A stretch of DNA of 64,000 nucleotides from Bacteroidia bacterium (GCA_030428705.1 JAUIDI010000006.1:1-64000), one strand, 5' to 3'; shown: positions 8,290 through 18,096, counted from the stretch's first letter. Made by a program: numbers and translations. Notes: generated by a model not told the origin, from the sequence alone.

Positions 8290-8505
8290 ATGAAGTTTAC
8301 CTATCCGTTGGAAGTGGGCAACCTCGACGGTCTCATCATAGCCCTATTCCTATTAATGCTTGGCCCGCCCGTTCTTTTGGCTATAGGGGGAATCTTCGCC
8401 ACAAGAAAATCCCTCAATAAAACGGCCAAGATATTGTTCATTATCGCCGGGATATATTTGCTCATCGGTCTTGGTATTTGTGGTGGTCTACTGGGCGTTT
8501 TTTAA
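8290..8505 (+). CDS. Small two-helix membrane protein, paralogue 3 of 3
   Basis: 71 residues. A short polar N terminus precedes helix 1 (about 14-36), the basic turn ATRKSLNKTAK and helix 2 TAKILFIIAGIYLLIGLGICG. It is closest to the 8014 protein. It lies 90 bases after that gene, and the spacer could hold a separate signal or simply reflect duplication. The function is unknown; the shared motif K-x-AKI(F/L)F-x2-A-G/x-I-Y-x-L-I ties the three together. Confidence 0.7.
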   Translation: MKFTYPLEVGNLDGLIIALFLLMLGPPVLLAIGGIFATRKSLNKTAKILFIIAGIYLLIGLGICGGLLGVF

Positions 8506-8608
8506 AAACCCGTTCCTTGAATTTTCTTTGCTAATTTTTTAACAATTTGTCCGGTCTTAGTTCCCTGAAATTTACTAGGTAAGGCCTAAGCAACCTGTAA
8601 AATAAAGC

Positions 8609-8616
8609 TATATTTG
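8609..8616 (+). promoter_or_regulatory. Possible -7 element before lepA
   Basis: TATATTTG matches TAnnTTTG and lies 20 bases before the lepA ATG. No TTTG box at the usual upstream distance. Confidence 0.35.
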
Positions 8617-8636
8617 CAATCGCTTTAAATCTATCA

Positions 8637-10433
8637 ATGAAAAATATTCGAAATTTCTGCATAATCGCACATATCGACCATGGCAAAAGCACCTTGGCGG
8701 ACCGCTTGTTGGACTTTACGGGTTCGGTTACTGAGCGCGAAAAGAAAGAGCAGTTGCTCGATAATATGGATCTGGAGCGCGAGCGGGGAATTACCATTAA
8801 AAGCCATGCCATACAAATGGATTATCAATATAATGGCGAGCCTTATGTGCTGAATTTGATCGATACTCCCGGCCATGTCGATTTCTCCTACGAAGTCTCT
8901 AGGTCTATCGCTGCCTGCGAAGGTGCCCTTTTGGTAGTTGATGCCGCACAAAGCATTCAGGCCCAGACCATTTCGAATTTGTATCTGGCCCTTGAAAACG
9001 ACCTTGAGATCATTCCCGTGCTCAACAAGGTCGATTTGCCCAGTGCCAATCCCGAAGAGGTGACCGATGATATCGTAGATCTTTTGGGATGCAAGCCCGA
9101 GGAGGTCATTCCGGCCAGTGCAAAAACAGGAATCGGAATCGAAGAAATACTGGCCGCGATCATTGAGCGTATCCCATCTCCAACGGGAAACCCCGATGAA
9201 GCACTTCAGGCATTGGTCTTTGATTCGGTCTATAATCCGTTTCGCGGGGTCGAAACCTATTTTAGGGTCATCAATGGGGAAATCAAAAAAGGACAAAAGA
9301 TAAAATTCGTCGCCACGGGCAAAAGCTATTTCGCGGATGAAGTAGGAACCCTGAAATTGGTACAGCATCCGAAACAAAGTATAAAGGCGGGCGATGTGGG
9401 GTACCTCATTACGGGGATAAAGGATGCCCGGGAAGTAAAGGTCGGTGATACCATTACCGATTCGGAAAATCCCACCAAGAATGCCATAGCAGGTTTTGAA
9501 GATGTGAAACCTATGGTATTCGCGGGAATCTACCCCGTCGATACCGAAGATTTCGAAGAGCTGCGTTCCTCCATGGAAAAATTGCAATTGAACGACGCCT
9601 CATTGGTATTTGCCCCTGAAAGTAGTGCAGCCCTTGGTTTCGGTTTCCGTTGCGGTTTTCTCGGCATGCTCCATATGGAAATCATCCAGGAACGTTTGGA
9701 ACGTGAGTTCGACATGACCGTAATTACTACGGTACCCAATGTTAGCTATCATGCCTATACAAGAAAGGACCCCGAAACTCCTATCATCGTCAACAATCCT
9801 TCCGATTTGCCCGATCTCTCTACCTTGGATCGGGTCGAAGAACCCTATATCAAAGCTACGATAATTACAAAATCGGACTTTGTGGGCAATGTAATGTCGC
9901 TATGCATCGACAAACGTGGCCTAATCACCAATCAGACCTATTTGACCACCGACCGTGTCGAATTGACCTTTGATATGCCTTTGGCAGAAATTGTCTTCGA
10001 TTTTTATGATCGGCTCAAAACCGTTTCAAAGGGATATGCCTCATTCGACTATAGCCCCATAGGTATGCGCGTCTCCAAACTGGTACGCGTAGACATTCTT
10101 TTAAATTCGCAACCCGTTGATGCACTTTCTGCGCTGATTCATTTTGACAATGCGACCACTATTGGCAAAAAGATGTGCGAAAAATTGAAAGAACTGATTC
10201 CTAGGCAACAATTCGATATTCCGATCCAAGCGGCCATCGGATCCAAAATCATTTCGCGGGAAACGATCAAGGCACTTCGAAAAGACGTAACCGCCAAATG
10301 TTATGGTGGCGATATTTCCCGAAAACGTAAACTACTTGAAAAGCAGAAAAAAGGTAAAAAACGTATGCGTCAAGTAGGTAATGTAGAGATTCCCCAACAG
10401 GCATTTATGGCGGTCCTAAAATTGAACGATTAG
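8637..10433 (+). CDS. lepA: Elongation factor 4 (LepA), ribosome-associated GTPase
   Basis: 598 residues, the standard LepA length. Translation-GTPase motifs are complete: [15 protein letters not shown] (G1), RERGITI (G2), DTPGHVDF (G3), NKVDLPSA (G4) and PASAKTG (G5). The LepA-specific C-terminal part includes [42 protein letters not shown]-type residues at about 400, and the signature [25 protein letters not shown]. LepA acts on the 70S ribosome during translation under stress and on initiation or assembly. The gene stands alone after the radical SAM set. Confidence 0.97.
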   Translation: MKNIRNFCIIAHIDHGKSTLADRLLDFTGSVTEREKKEQLLDNMDLERERGITIKSHAIQMDYQYNGEPYVLNLIDTPGHVDFSYEVSRSIAACEGALLVVDAAQSIQAQTISNLYLALENDLEIIPVLNKVDLPSANPEEVTDDIVDLLGCKPEEVIPASAKTGIGIEEILAAIIERIPSPTGNPDEALQALVFDSVYNPFRGVETYFRVINGEIKKGQKIKFVATGKSYFADEVGTLKLVQHPKQSIKAGDVGYLITGIKDAREVKVGDTITDSENPTKNAIAGFEDVKPMVFAGIYPVDTEDFEELRSSMEKLQLNDASLVFAPESSAALGFGFRCGFLGMLHMEIIQERLEREFDMTVITTVPNVSYHAYTRKDPETPIIVNNPSDLPDLSTLDRVEEPYIKATIITKSDFVGNVMSLCIDKRGLITNQTYLTTDRVELTFDMPLAEIVFDFYDRLKTVSKGYASFDYSPIGMRVSKLVRVDILLNSQPVDALSALIHFDNATTIGKKMCEKLKELIPRQQFDIPIQAAIGSKIISRETIKALRKDVTAKCYGGDISRKRKLLEKQKKGKKRMRQVGNVEIPQQAFMAVLKLND

Positions 10434-10592
10434 TACTTGTTTATATAGAATAACAATCGCTTACCGATTCCGGTAATTGTGTTTTTTTGGACTCAAACAA
10501 TTAAGCAATGTTTTTACCTACAATTTGTGTGGGCCAATACAATAATTCCTCTATTCCAAAGTTATTTCATAGTTACTTATTTTCCCTTTTTA

Positions 10593-10826
10593 ATGACGAC
10601 CTACATTGCTCAGTTTGTAGCAAAACATCGTTTGATCCAAATCGAACAAAATTCCATATTTACATGGCAACAAGAGAGTGGTGATGTTGATAAGGAGTTG
10701 CTTCAAGACAAAATCATAAGGGAATCCTCGATTTACTTTTACAGACTTCTCGCCGGCAAGGGCTACGACATCAAAAAAGAGGATATCTCGGTCACTGTTT
10801 GGAAGCTGATGCCATTCTTGGATTGA
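10593..10826 (+). CDS. Hypothetical small protein
   Basis: 77 residues from the ATG at 10593. The open frame extends up to 10479, but the upstream part looks non-coding. The protein is mixed helical and charged (FVAKHRLIQIEQN, DVDKELLQDKIIRESSIYFYRLL, KKEDISVTVWKLMPFLD), with no signal peptide. I do not recognise it. Composition looks more coding-like than the opposite-strand frame at 10590-10853. It lies alone between lepA and the glycosidase gene. The rest of 10434-10892 shows no other feature. Confidence 0.45.
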   Translation: MTTYIAQFVAKHRLIQIEQNSIFTWQQESGDVDKELLQDKIIRESSIYFYRLLAGKGYDIKKEDISVTVWKLMPFLD

Positions 10827-10892
10827 ACTTGTTCGAAGCCGGCGCATCAACACAAATTCTTTTTTCTTAAATTCAGCACATAAATTTAATGG

Positions 10893-12524
10893 GTGCGTTT
10901 CTATTTTTCGATATCGTTATTTTTTCTTTCCGTATTGGCGGTAATCGGCCAAACCCGTATCGAGCAATGGTCGACCTTTGAAATAGTTCTGAACGCTACA
11001 AAAACTTACGAAAACCCTTATACCGATGTTGACGCTTGGGCCCTTTTTCACAACCAAAAAGGAGACACCTTAAAACGTCCCGCTTTTTGGGATGGGGGTA
11101 CTATCTGGAAAATACGTTTTGCCCCTCCCGATTTTGATGGCCAATGGAATTGGCAATCGTTTTCAAGCAATCAAGAGGATAAAGGCCTGCACCTGCAAAA
11201 GGGAAGTTTTGTTTCCATACCCAATACTTCATCCAATGATCTGATCAAAAACGGACCCCTGAAGATGTCCGCTGGGCATCGCAATGTAATCCATCATTCG
11301 GGCCAATCTTTTTTAATGGTTGCCGATACACCATGGGCCATTCCCTTCAGGGCAACGACGAATCAGGTCCAAGTCTATGCCAAAGACCGAAGTGCAAAAG
11401 GATTTAATGCAGCGCTTCTCATGAGCCTACAGCCTGATACCAAAGCCATTGGGCCCAACGCAAGGAATACCGCCCAAGGTTTCGCAAGGGCATTTGCCGA
11501 TTTGCCGGAAGGTCATATTACTAAAATGGACCCATCCTATTTTCAATATTTGGATGGCTTAATCGACATTCTTTTGGAAAACGGAATTGTCCCCGTTTAT
11601 CAGCCCGTCTTTCACGGTTTTGGCTGGAAAGGTCTAGATGTATTGGGAACTTTTATCGAACCTGAGGAATATGTGCGTTACACCAAATATCTATTGGCAA
11701 GATATGGTAGCCGTCCTGCTTTATGGTTGATCGCGGGAGATAATGGTGGCGATGATCCTGGGGTGAAAGAAAGCGGGGAAATGCTTCAGGAATGGGATTG
11801 TTACCAGCAGCCAACCGGTCTACACTATAGCCCTTGCGATGATTTCCTGGCTTCTTGGGCCATCGGAAGGGATGACAAACACTGTATGCATCTTAACATG
11901 AGTCATCAATCGGAGCCATGGCTCGACTTCCAATGGGCACAATCTGGTCATGACGGTCTACATAGCTATCATAAAGTGATGCGCATGTACGACAATTTGC
12001 CCATCAAAGCTGTGGCTAACGGAGAGCCCACATACGAGGGCATGAACGATGGTAAAAATGGACTTGGTTGGTGGCAAGGCGAAGAGGCTTGGATGGAGTT
12101 AATGCATGGAGGCACCATGGGTGTCGTCTATGGTGCGGCTGCCCTATGGCAATGGAAGATTACGGAAGATGAAGAAGGGTGGACGGCCTGGTCGAGCCAA
12201 CCTAAATCTTGGCTCACTGCCCTGGACCTGGAAGGTTCTTCCTATGTCGGTCTGTTGGGGAAAATCCTTGCACCCTATGACCTCACCGATATAGAGAAGC
12301 GATGGGACTTGGCGCATGGTCTTCCGCTCTTGGCCAAAGAAGGTGAATTGTATATTTCCTATTTGAACAAAGGAGTGGAAATCACGATTCAAAATCTGCC
12401 CGAAAACTTGAATTACAACTGGATCGACCCAAAGACGGGAGATCCAAAACAAATCGGCAAAGTTACGGGCAATACCTTCAATGCCCCCGATAATGGTCCA
12501 TGGGTTTTGATAATTAGGCCTTAG
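10893..12524 (+). CDS. Secreted glycoside hydrolase, DUF5060-DUF4038 (apiosidase-like) type
   Basis: 543 residues with a signal peptide (RFYFSISLFFLSVLAVIGQ). Residues 22-115 form a DUF5060-type beta domain (WSTFEIVLNATKTYENPYTDV, WKIRFAPPDFDGQWNW). A DUF4038 TIM-barrel follows: FLMVADTPWAIPFRA, KGFNAALLMSLQPD, WLIAGDNGGDD, NGEPTYEGMNDGKNGLGWW. The last 80 residues resemble the collagen-binding-like C-terminal domain. Members remove unusual sugars from plant or algal polysaccharides; the exact glycoside is not predictable. The start is GTG at 10893, as the only ATG nearby is out of frame. The 3' end overlaps the convergent antiporter gene by 11 bases. Confidence 0.82.
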   Translation: MRFYFSISLFFLSVLAVIGQTRIEQWSTFEIVLNATKTYENPYTDVDAWALFHNQKGDTLKRPAFWDGGTIWKIRFAPPDFDGQWNWQSFSSNQEDKGLHLQKGSFVSIPNTSSNDLIKNGPLKMSAGHRNVIHHSGQSFLMVADTPWAIPFRATTNQVQVYAKDRSAKGFNAALLMSLQPDTKAIGPNARNTAQGFARAFADLPEGHITKMDPSYFQYLDGLIDILLENGIVPVYQPVFHGFGWKGLDVLGTFIEPEEYVRYTKYLLARYGSRPALWLIAGDNGGDDPGVKESGEMLQEWDCYQQPTGLHYSPCDDFLASWAIGRDDKHCMHLNMSHQSEPWLDFQWAQSGHDGLHSYHKVMRMYDNLPIKAVANGEPTYEGMNDGKNGLGWWQGEEAWMELMHGGTMGVVYGAAALWQWKITEDEEGWTAWSSQPKSWLTALDLEGSSYVGLLGKILAPYDLTDIEKRWDLAHGLPLLAKEGELYISYLNKGVEITIQNLPENLNYNWIDPKTGDPKQIGKVTGNTFNAPDNGPWVLIIRP

Positions 12525-14385
12525 ATCCTGCTTTATCGGTGTTTTTGCGATAAATCGTATCATCTACCTCTAACATTTTACCCAAGTACACCAATTTATA
12601 ACCCTCTCGAATATCATCGAATTCGGTACTGAACGACGATATGATCTGCAAATCGCCATCGAGTCTCTTCAAAAAGATAGGTATCGTATCTTCATCGGAC
12701 TTGGTGATTTCGATAAGCCCATGGTAGTGTTCTTTATCCTTTAGTACAATTTCATGTATGGCCGGATACTTCCTGACCGCCTCCATCAGTTTGATAAAGT
12801 CGTCCGTATGTGAAAATAGCCCTTCTTTGGGATTGTTTTCGGGATTGCTCATCTCATCGGCATTCACAAGCCGAAAAGATCCGTTTTCACCAAATTGCTT
12901 TCCAAACTTGTTTACCGCATATTCGTTGATATCCGAGTTGCCGGTCAAGGCCATCAAGTAGCCCACATCGTTCAACTCGATGTTGTCCATTATCGAATCG
13001 GAATAGATATCGGCGGTAAATGCTTCCAGACCAAGTTTTTTGGCCTTGTCAACATTGGTCTGGTTGTTATCTATCAATACCACATGGCGGTTATTTTTTT
13101 GAAGGTAATCGCCAATAAGCCGTGATACCTTTGAGGCGCCGATTATCAATATGCCCTCCGATTTTCTTAAGAACACCCCGATCATCTTGGCGAAAAAACG
13201 CGCGGTAGTGGCATTGAGCAAAACCGTGCCAAGAACGATCATAAAGACCAACGGCGTAATGTATTCGGCGCCAGGTTCGCCCCTTACCAATAATTTAGAC
13301 CCAAAAAGGGAAGCAATACCCGCGGCGACGATTCCGCGTGGGCCGACCCAACCGATAAAAAGTTTCTCATTGAATTTGAGGTCCGAGCCCGAAGCGCTTA
13401 GAAAAACCCCCAAAGGACGAACCACAAAAATTATGGCCAAAAACAACAAGGCTGTTTTCCAGTTCAGAATCAGTTCAAGGTCTGAAATATTAATATTGGC
13501 TGCCAAAAGGATAAAAAGGATCGATATCAACAGAACGCTCAAGGATTCTTTAAAATAGAGCAGCTCTTTCAAATTGGGCAAGTCCGTATTGCCCATGACC
13601 ATTCCCATGACAACAACGGCCAATAGCCCCGACTCATGGGCAAAAACATCGGATATTACAAAAACCAATAAAACCGCCGAAAGGGAAACCACGTTCAGCA
13701 AATAATGGGGTATAAAGTTCCTTTTGATAACAAAGGTCAGCGCATGGGCGAAAGTAAAGCCGAAAGTAAAGCCAAAGAGCAAAATCTTGAGAAATTCGAT
13801 CAGGGCGGTCAATGTATAACCCTGTCCCTCTCCCACGCTAATAAATTCGAAAACCAATACGGCCGCCAAAGCACCGATTGGATCTATTAAAATCCCCTCC
13901 CATTTCAATACGGCCGAAACATCTTTTTTAAGCGGGATATTTCTTAGTATAGGGGTTATCACGGTCGGCCCCGTCACGATGATCAATGCGGAGAAGAGAA
14001 AGGAAATCTGCCAACTTAAACCGAAAATGAAATGGGCCGCAATGCCGGCGCCGAAAAAGGTCACCAAACTGCCCAGGGTAATCAACTTGGTGATCACGGG
14101 CCCAACATTCCTGATTTCGGAACGTTTAAGTGTAAGACCGCCTTCGAAGAGAATGATGCTAATGGCAAGGGAAACGAAATAATACAGGCCCTCACCAGGA
14201 AAAAGGCCATGCTCCCCGTTCCATATGGGTTCGATCAATTTCGAGCCATCCGATGTATATAGGGTAGCGATAGGGCCGACCAAGAGCCCTATAAGAATCA
14301 ATGGCAAAATCGCCGGAAGTTTTAGCCGCCAAGCAAACCATTGCGCGATTATTCCCAAAATAATGATTCCGGAGAGTTCGACCAT
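12514..14385 (-). CDS. CPA1-type cation/proton antiporter with RCK (TrkA-N/TrkA-C) domains
   Basis: 623 residues from the ATG at 14385; the frame continues upstream but the family start is MVELSGIIILG. About 12-13 membrane helices span residues 1-395, including LRNIPLKKDVSAVLKWEGILIDP-type helices and GWVGPRGIVAAGIASLFG, the CPA1 core with the transport Asp in EGILIDPIGA. A Rossmann RCK domain (GILIIGASKVSRLIGDYL, VVLIDNNQTNVDKAKKLG) and a TrkA-C-like tail follow, so transport is probably ligand-gated by nucleotides. It should exchange Na+ or K+ for H+ at the inner membrane. An AAGAGG touches the ATG with no spacer, so an upstream GTG start is not excluded. Confidence 0.85.
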   Translation of the reverse strand: MVELSGIIILGIIAQWFAWRLKLPAILPLILIGLLVGPIATLYTSDGSKLIEPIWNGEHGLFPGEGLYYFVSLAISIILFEGGLTLKRSEIRNVGPVITKLITLGSLVTFFGAGIAAHFIFGLSWQISFLFSALIIVTGPTVITPILRNIPLKKDVSAVLKWEGILIDPIGALAAVLVFEFISVGEGQGYTLTALIEFLKILLFGFTFGFTFAHALTFVIKRNFIPHYLLNVVSLSAVLLVFVISDVFAHESGLLAVVVMGMVMGNTDLPNLKELLYFKESLSVLLISILFILLAANINISDLELILNWKTALLFLAIIFVVRPLGVFLSASGSDLKFNEKLFIGWVGPRGIVAAGIASLFGSKLLVRGEPGAEYITPLVFMIVLGTVLLNATTARFFAKMIGVFLRKSEGILIIGASKVSRLIGDYLQKNNRHVVLIDNNQTNVDKAKKLGLEAFTADIYSDSIMDNIELNDVGYLMALTGNSDINEYAVNKFGKQFGENGSFRLVNADEMSNPENNPKEGLFSHTDDFIKLMEAVRKYPAIHEIVLKDKEHYHGLIEITKSDEDTIPIFLKRLDGDLQIISSFSTEFDDIREGYKLVYLGKMLEVDDTIYRKNTDKAGSKA

Positions 14386-14700
14386 CCTCTTATGTTTAAT
14401 GTGCAAGGTAAACACATAGAATGAAAAATCACATTTTAATTCATTCCCTTGTGGCATTAAATACCAAATTTTAGTTCCCGATCCATCCACCGTCCCTGAT
14501 TTTTAATCGTTAAACCCGTTCGACTTTTTTCAAATCGGCCAAAATCCACTTGTGGATGGGCAGGAACAACCTTTTTTCCTCCACCTTTATTGACAAAATC
14601 ATATTGAACGTTATCCGAATTTTTAGAAGCCCAATAATTTGGCCCTTATATCAAAACTGCCTACTATTTTATTTAATTTGCAGCCTTATTACCCTGATCA
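14386..14700. other. Intergenic region between divergent antiporter and MBL genes
   Basis: About 315 bases, AT-rich, with no convincing reading frame, RNA gene or strong hairpin. Promoters for both flanking genes must lie here. ATTTAATTTG at about 14662-14671 resembles a -7 box for the plus-strand operon but is one base short of TAnnTTTG. Confidence 0.5.
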
Positions 14701-15561
14701 ATGCAAATTTACCCTGTTGAGACCGGAAATTTTAAATTGGACGGTGGCGCCATGTTCGGTGTCGTGCCCAAGGTCATATGGCAGCGAACCAATCCGGCCG
14801 ATGCGAACAACCTTATAGATGTTGCGGCCAGGTGCCTGTTGCTGGAAGACGGTAAACGCCTAATACTTATCGATAGCGGTTTGGGCAACAAACAATCGGA
14901 CAAATTTTTTGGTTATTACTATCGATGGGGCGATTACACACTGGACGAATCTTTGGCCCAATTGGGTTTTCATCGGGATGATATCACTGATGTTTTCATG
15001 ACCCATTTACATTTTGATCACTGTGGCGGTAGCATTCAGTGGAACAAAGATCGAACAGGCTATGAACCCGCCTTCAAGAATGCAACATTCTGGACAAATG
15101 AAAATCACTGGCAGTGGGCGACCAATCCCAATGCGCGTGAAAAAGCCTCCTTTTTAAAAGAGAATCTGCTCCCTATGCAAGAAAGCGGACAGTTAAAGTT
15201 TATACAAAGGGGAGATGCCAGCTTTGTTGAAAAATCGGAATTGGGGTTTGATATTCTTTTTGTCGACGGCCATAGTGAAAAACAAATGATCCCACATATT
15301 CGGTACAAAGACAAGACCCTTGTCTTTATGGCCGATCTGATTCCCACTGTTGGGCATATTCCATTGCCTTATGTCATGGGATATGATACACGGCCCTTGC
15401 TCACACTTGCCGAAAAAGAACTATTTTTGAATACTGCGGTTCAAAATGAATTTTATTTGCTTTTTGAACATGATGCCCATAACGAACTCTGCACTTTGCA
15501 ACACACTACAAAAGGCGTACGCCTTAAAAATACACATACATTCGATGAAATTTTTTCGTAA
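14701..15561 (+). CDS. Metallo-beta-lactamase fold hydrolase
   Basis: 286 residues with no signal peptide. The metal motif HxHxDH is present as MTHLHFDHCGG at about 101-109. Further ligands are probable in FVDGHSEKQMIPHI and the late FEHDAHNE, and the early LIDSGLGNKQ is the usual strand-loop. Layout resembles lactonase/quorum-quenching-like or general hydrolases of the fold. The substrate is unknown. The next gene starts inside its last 17 bases, so they are co-transcribed with an SMP-30-like protein, which may hint at lactone chemistry. Confidence 0.82.
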   Translation: MQIYPVETGNFKLDGGAMFGVVPKVIWQRTNPADANNLIDVAARCLLLEDGKRLILIDSGLGNKQSDKFFGYYYRWGDYTLDESLAQLGFHRDDITDVFMTHLHFDHCGGSIQWNKDRTGYEPAFKNATFWTNENHWQWATNPNAREKASFLKENLLPMQESGQLKFIQRGDASFVEKSELGFDILFVDGHSEKQMIPHIRYKDKTLVFMADLIPTVGHIPLPYVMGYDTRPLLTLAEKELFLNTAVQNEFYLLFEHDAHNELCTLQHTTKGVRLKNTHTFDEIFS

Positions 15562-16450
15562 AAACGCATTGAACCTACCCTTAGGTATTGTTTTTTCTGT
15601 TCTGCTTTGGTCCTGTAAGGCCCAATATATATCGAGCACAGATTTTACCCCTGAATTCGGCTTTACCAAAGGCATAGAAGGTCCTGCGGTAGATAAGGAC
15701 GGTAATCTATATGCAGTCAATTTTGAGAAGGAAGGCACCATCGGAATCGTCGATAGTGAAGGAAAGGGCGGTATTTTCCTGGAACTTCCTGGAAAAAGTG
15801 TCGGTAACGGGATTCGTTTCGACCTAAATGGCAACATGTTCATCGCCGATTATGTCGGCCATAATGTTTATCGTGTTGAAAAAGGTAGCAAAGAACCCAA
15901 GGTGCATGCCCATAACCCCGATATGAGCCAACCCAATGACCTTACCATAACGCCTGACGGAAACATTTACCTCAGCGATCCGAATTGGGCCGAAAGCACG
16001 GGGCGCATTTGGATGGTCGATAAGGACAAAAAAATCATCCTTTTGGAAGAAAACATGGGAACCACCAACGGTATCGAAGTCAGTCCGGATGGAAAAAACC
16101 TTTATGTCAACGAATCCGTGCAGCGAAACGTTTGGCGATATGACATAGCTTCGGACGGAAGTATTTCCAACAAGACCCTGTTCATGGCTTTCGAAGATTT
16201 CGGTATGGACGGTATGCGCTGCGACATGAAGGGGAATCTGTATATTACCCGTTATGACAAAGGTGAAATCGCCATTGTATCTCCCGAAGGGAAAATCATA
16301 AAAGAGGTTAAATTAAAAGGAAAAAAGCCATCAAATATTACCTTTGGAGGCCAAAACGGAAAAACCTGTTTTGTGACCATGGCGGATCGTGGTTGTTTCG
16401 AGTCGTTCACGGCCCTAAATCGGGGAAATTATTTTAATCAAGTACACTAA
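15545..16450 (+). CDS. SMP-30/gluconolactonase-like beta-propeller lipoprotein
   Basis: 301 residues from ATG 15545; the open frame begins earlier at 15446, but the lipoprotein signal MKFFRKNALNLPLGIVFSVLLWSC starts here (Cys24 lipobox). The propeller shows KGIEGPAVDKDGNLYAV, with Glu of the metal site, GNGIRFDLNGNMFIADY, QPNDLTITPDGNIYLSDPNW, TTNGIEVSPDGKNLYVNES and DGMRCDMKGNLYITRY. These carry the Asn and Asp typical of SMP-30 metal sites. Family members hydrolyse sugar lactones in the envelope. It overlaps the MBL gene and precedes two secreted peptidases by short gaps. Confidence 0.85.
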   Translation: MKFFRKNALNLPLGIVFSVLLWSCKAQYISSTDFTPEFGFTKGIEGPAVDKDGNLYAVNFEKEGTIGIVDSEGKGGIFLELPGKSVGNGIRFDLNGNMFIADYVGHNVYRVEKGSKEPKVHAHNPDMSQPNDLTITPDGNIYLSDPNWAESTGRIWMVDKDKKIILLEENMGTTNGIEVSPDGKNLYVNESVQRNVWRYDIASDGSISNKTLFMAFEDFGMDGMRCDMKGNLYITRYDKGEIAIVSPEGKIIKEVKLKGKKPSNITFGGQNGKTCFVTMADRGCFESFTALNRGNYFNQVH

Positions 16451-16464
16451 CATAAATTCTATCT

Positions 16465-18096
16465 ATGAAGATTCATTTGACCAAATTCTTGTTCGGGTTT
16501 TCGGCGGCCCTTTTTTTAATGGGCTGTGGCGCAACGACCTTGGTAACGACCCCTGTCGAAAATATAGATAATACCCCCCTTAAGATTTCCGACCTCACTG
16601 ATGCGGAAAAGAAAAACTGGGGGCATTTGGATCTGATCAGCGATACCATACCCGGCATGAGTGTAGATAAGGCCTATAGAGAGATTATAGGTTCCAGAAA
16701 AGGACAAAAAGTAATCGTGGCCGTATTGGACTCGGGTATCGACCTCGAACATGAAGATCTTGACGGTGTATTATGGACCAACAAAGGGGAACGCGCCGGC
16801 AACGGAAAAGATGATGACAATAACGGTTATATCGACGACATCCATGGTTATAACTTCTTGGGTGAATCGTACAATGAGCAGTTGGAAGCTGCGCGAATCG
16901 TAAAACTAAAACTTGGCGATGCCGCGTTACAGGCAAAAGCGAAGGCAGAGGTCGATGAAGGGTATACCAAGGCCGTCCAGAACAAGCAACAGTACGAGCA
17001 GATCTTGCAAGCAGTGAAAAACGCCGATGCCGCCGTTAAAAAACACTTGGGTAAAAATGATTACACTAAAAAAGATGTTGCAGGTATTAAACCACAAGAT
17101 GAGGCCATGCAGCAACATGTAGCCGTTTTAATGCAGATGTACACTTTTAAGGATACGATACCCGAGGTTATCGAAGAATTGGGCGAGGGTATCAAGTATT
17201 TCTCGGATCAGGCCAACTACAATTACAATGTTAATTTTGACGGAAGAAAGGTCGTCGGTGATGACCCTTACGATTTCAATAGTCGTGGATACGGTAACGG
17301 AAATCCCAAAAACAGGGTAGATGATGAAAGCCATGGAACTCATGTCGCCGGAATCATCGCTGCCGAACGTAACAATGGCAAAGGGGCGAACGGGGTAGCC
17401 AACAATGTGGCCATCATGAGCATTCGGGCAGTACCGAACGGAGATGAATACGATAAGGATATTGCCTTGGGTATCCGTTATGCGGTAGACAACGGGGCCA
17501 AAATAATCAATGGTAGTTTTGGAAAATCGTTCTCTCCCAATGCACAATGGGTCTATGATGCTATAAAATATGCCGCAGAAAAAGATGTGCTTTTCGTTCA
17601 TGCAGCAGGTAATGACGGGGCTAATCTTGATGATCCCGCCAATCCGAATTTTCCCAATGATCAAGTCAACAATGGTGCGGAAATTGCGGATAACGTAATA
17701 ACCGTTGGCGCTTTAGATCCAAAATACGGGTCTGAAATGGTAGCTTCCTATTCAAACTATGGAAAAGTAAACGTCGATGTCTTCGCTCCCGGAACCGATA
17801 TTTATTCCACATATCCGAATAACGAATATGAGTACTCCCCTGGAACTTCTATGGCGGCCCCTGCCGTCGCAGGCGTTGCTGCTTTGATACGATCACAATA
17901 TCCGAAGCTTACCGCACCACAGGTAAAACACATCATTATGGAGTCGGGACTTGCCCCTAAGGCCAAGGTCATACTGGGCGGCGATGCATCCAAAGTGGGC
18001 CAGTTAAACGAGATTTCGACCTCGGGAAAAATAGTCAACGCCTATAATGCCCTGATCATGGCCAGTCAGGTAAACAGTGGCAAGCTAAAGATTTAG
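16465..18096 (+). CDS. S8 subtilisin-like serine protease lipoprotein
   Basis: 543 residues. Lipobox FLMGC (Cys21). The catalytic triad is Asp89 (AVLDSGIDLEHED), His290 (SHGTHVAGIIAAE) and Ser462 (SPGTSMAAPAVAG); the oxyanion Asn is in HAAGNDGANLDD. An unusual insert of about 165 residues lies between Asp and His, including a Lys/Ala/Gln-rich helical stretch (QAKAKAEVDEGYTKAVQNK). No separate C-terminal T9SS domain is visible, so surface display would rely on the lipid anchor. It is 14 bases after the SMP-30 gene and 3 bases before the M1 peptidase gene. Confidence 0.92.
   Translation: MKIHLTKFLFGFSAALFLMGCGATTLVTTPVENIDNTPLKISDLTDAEKKNWGHLDLISDTIPGMSVDKAYREIIGSRKGQKVIVAVLDSGIDLEHEDLDGVLWTNKGERAGNGKDDDNNGYIDDIHGYNFLGESYNEQLEAARIVKLKLGDAALQAKAKAEVDEGYTKAVQNKQQYEQILQAVKNADAAVKKHLGKNDYTKKDVAGIKPQDEAMQQHVAVLMQMYTFKDTIPEVIEELGEGIKYFSDQANYNYNVNFDGRKVVGDDPYDFNSRGYGNGNPKNRVDDESHGTHVAGIIAAERNNGKGANGVANNVAIMSIRAVPNGDEYDKDIALGIRYAVDNGAKIINGSFGKSFSPNAQWVYDAIKYAAEKDVLFVHAAGNDGANLDDPANPNFPNDQVNNGAEIADNVITVGALDPKYGSEMVASYSNYGKVNVDVFAPGTDIYSTYPNNEYEYSPGTSMAAPAVAGVAALIRSQYPKLTAPQVKHIIMESGLAPKAKVILGGDASKVGQLNEISTSGKIVNAYNALIMASQVNSGKLKI

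Noticed and set aside
8634-9587. 317-residue open frame on the minus strand
   Set aside because: It is antisense to lepA, which is certain; the translation has low-complexity Ile/Gly/Arg composition and no family marks.
10590-10853. Minus-strand frame of 87 residues opposite the small hypothetical gene
   Set aside because: Composition less coding-like than the plus-strand frame and no start signal; only one of the two is likely real.
17128-17664. 178-residue minus-strand frame
   Set aside because: Shadow of the S8 protease gene.
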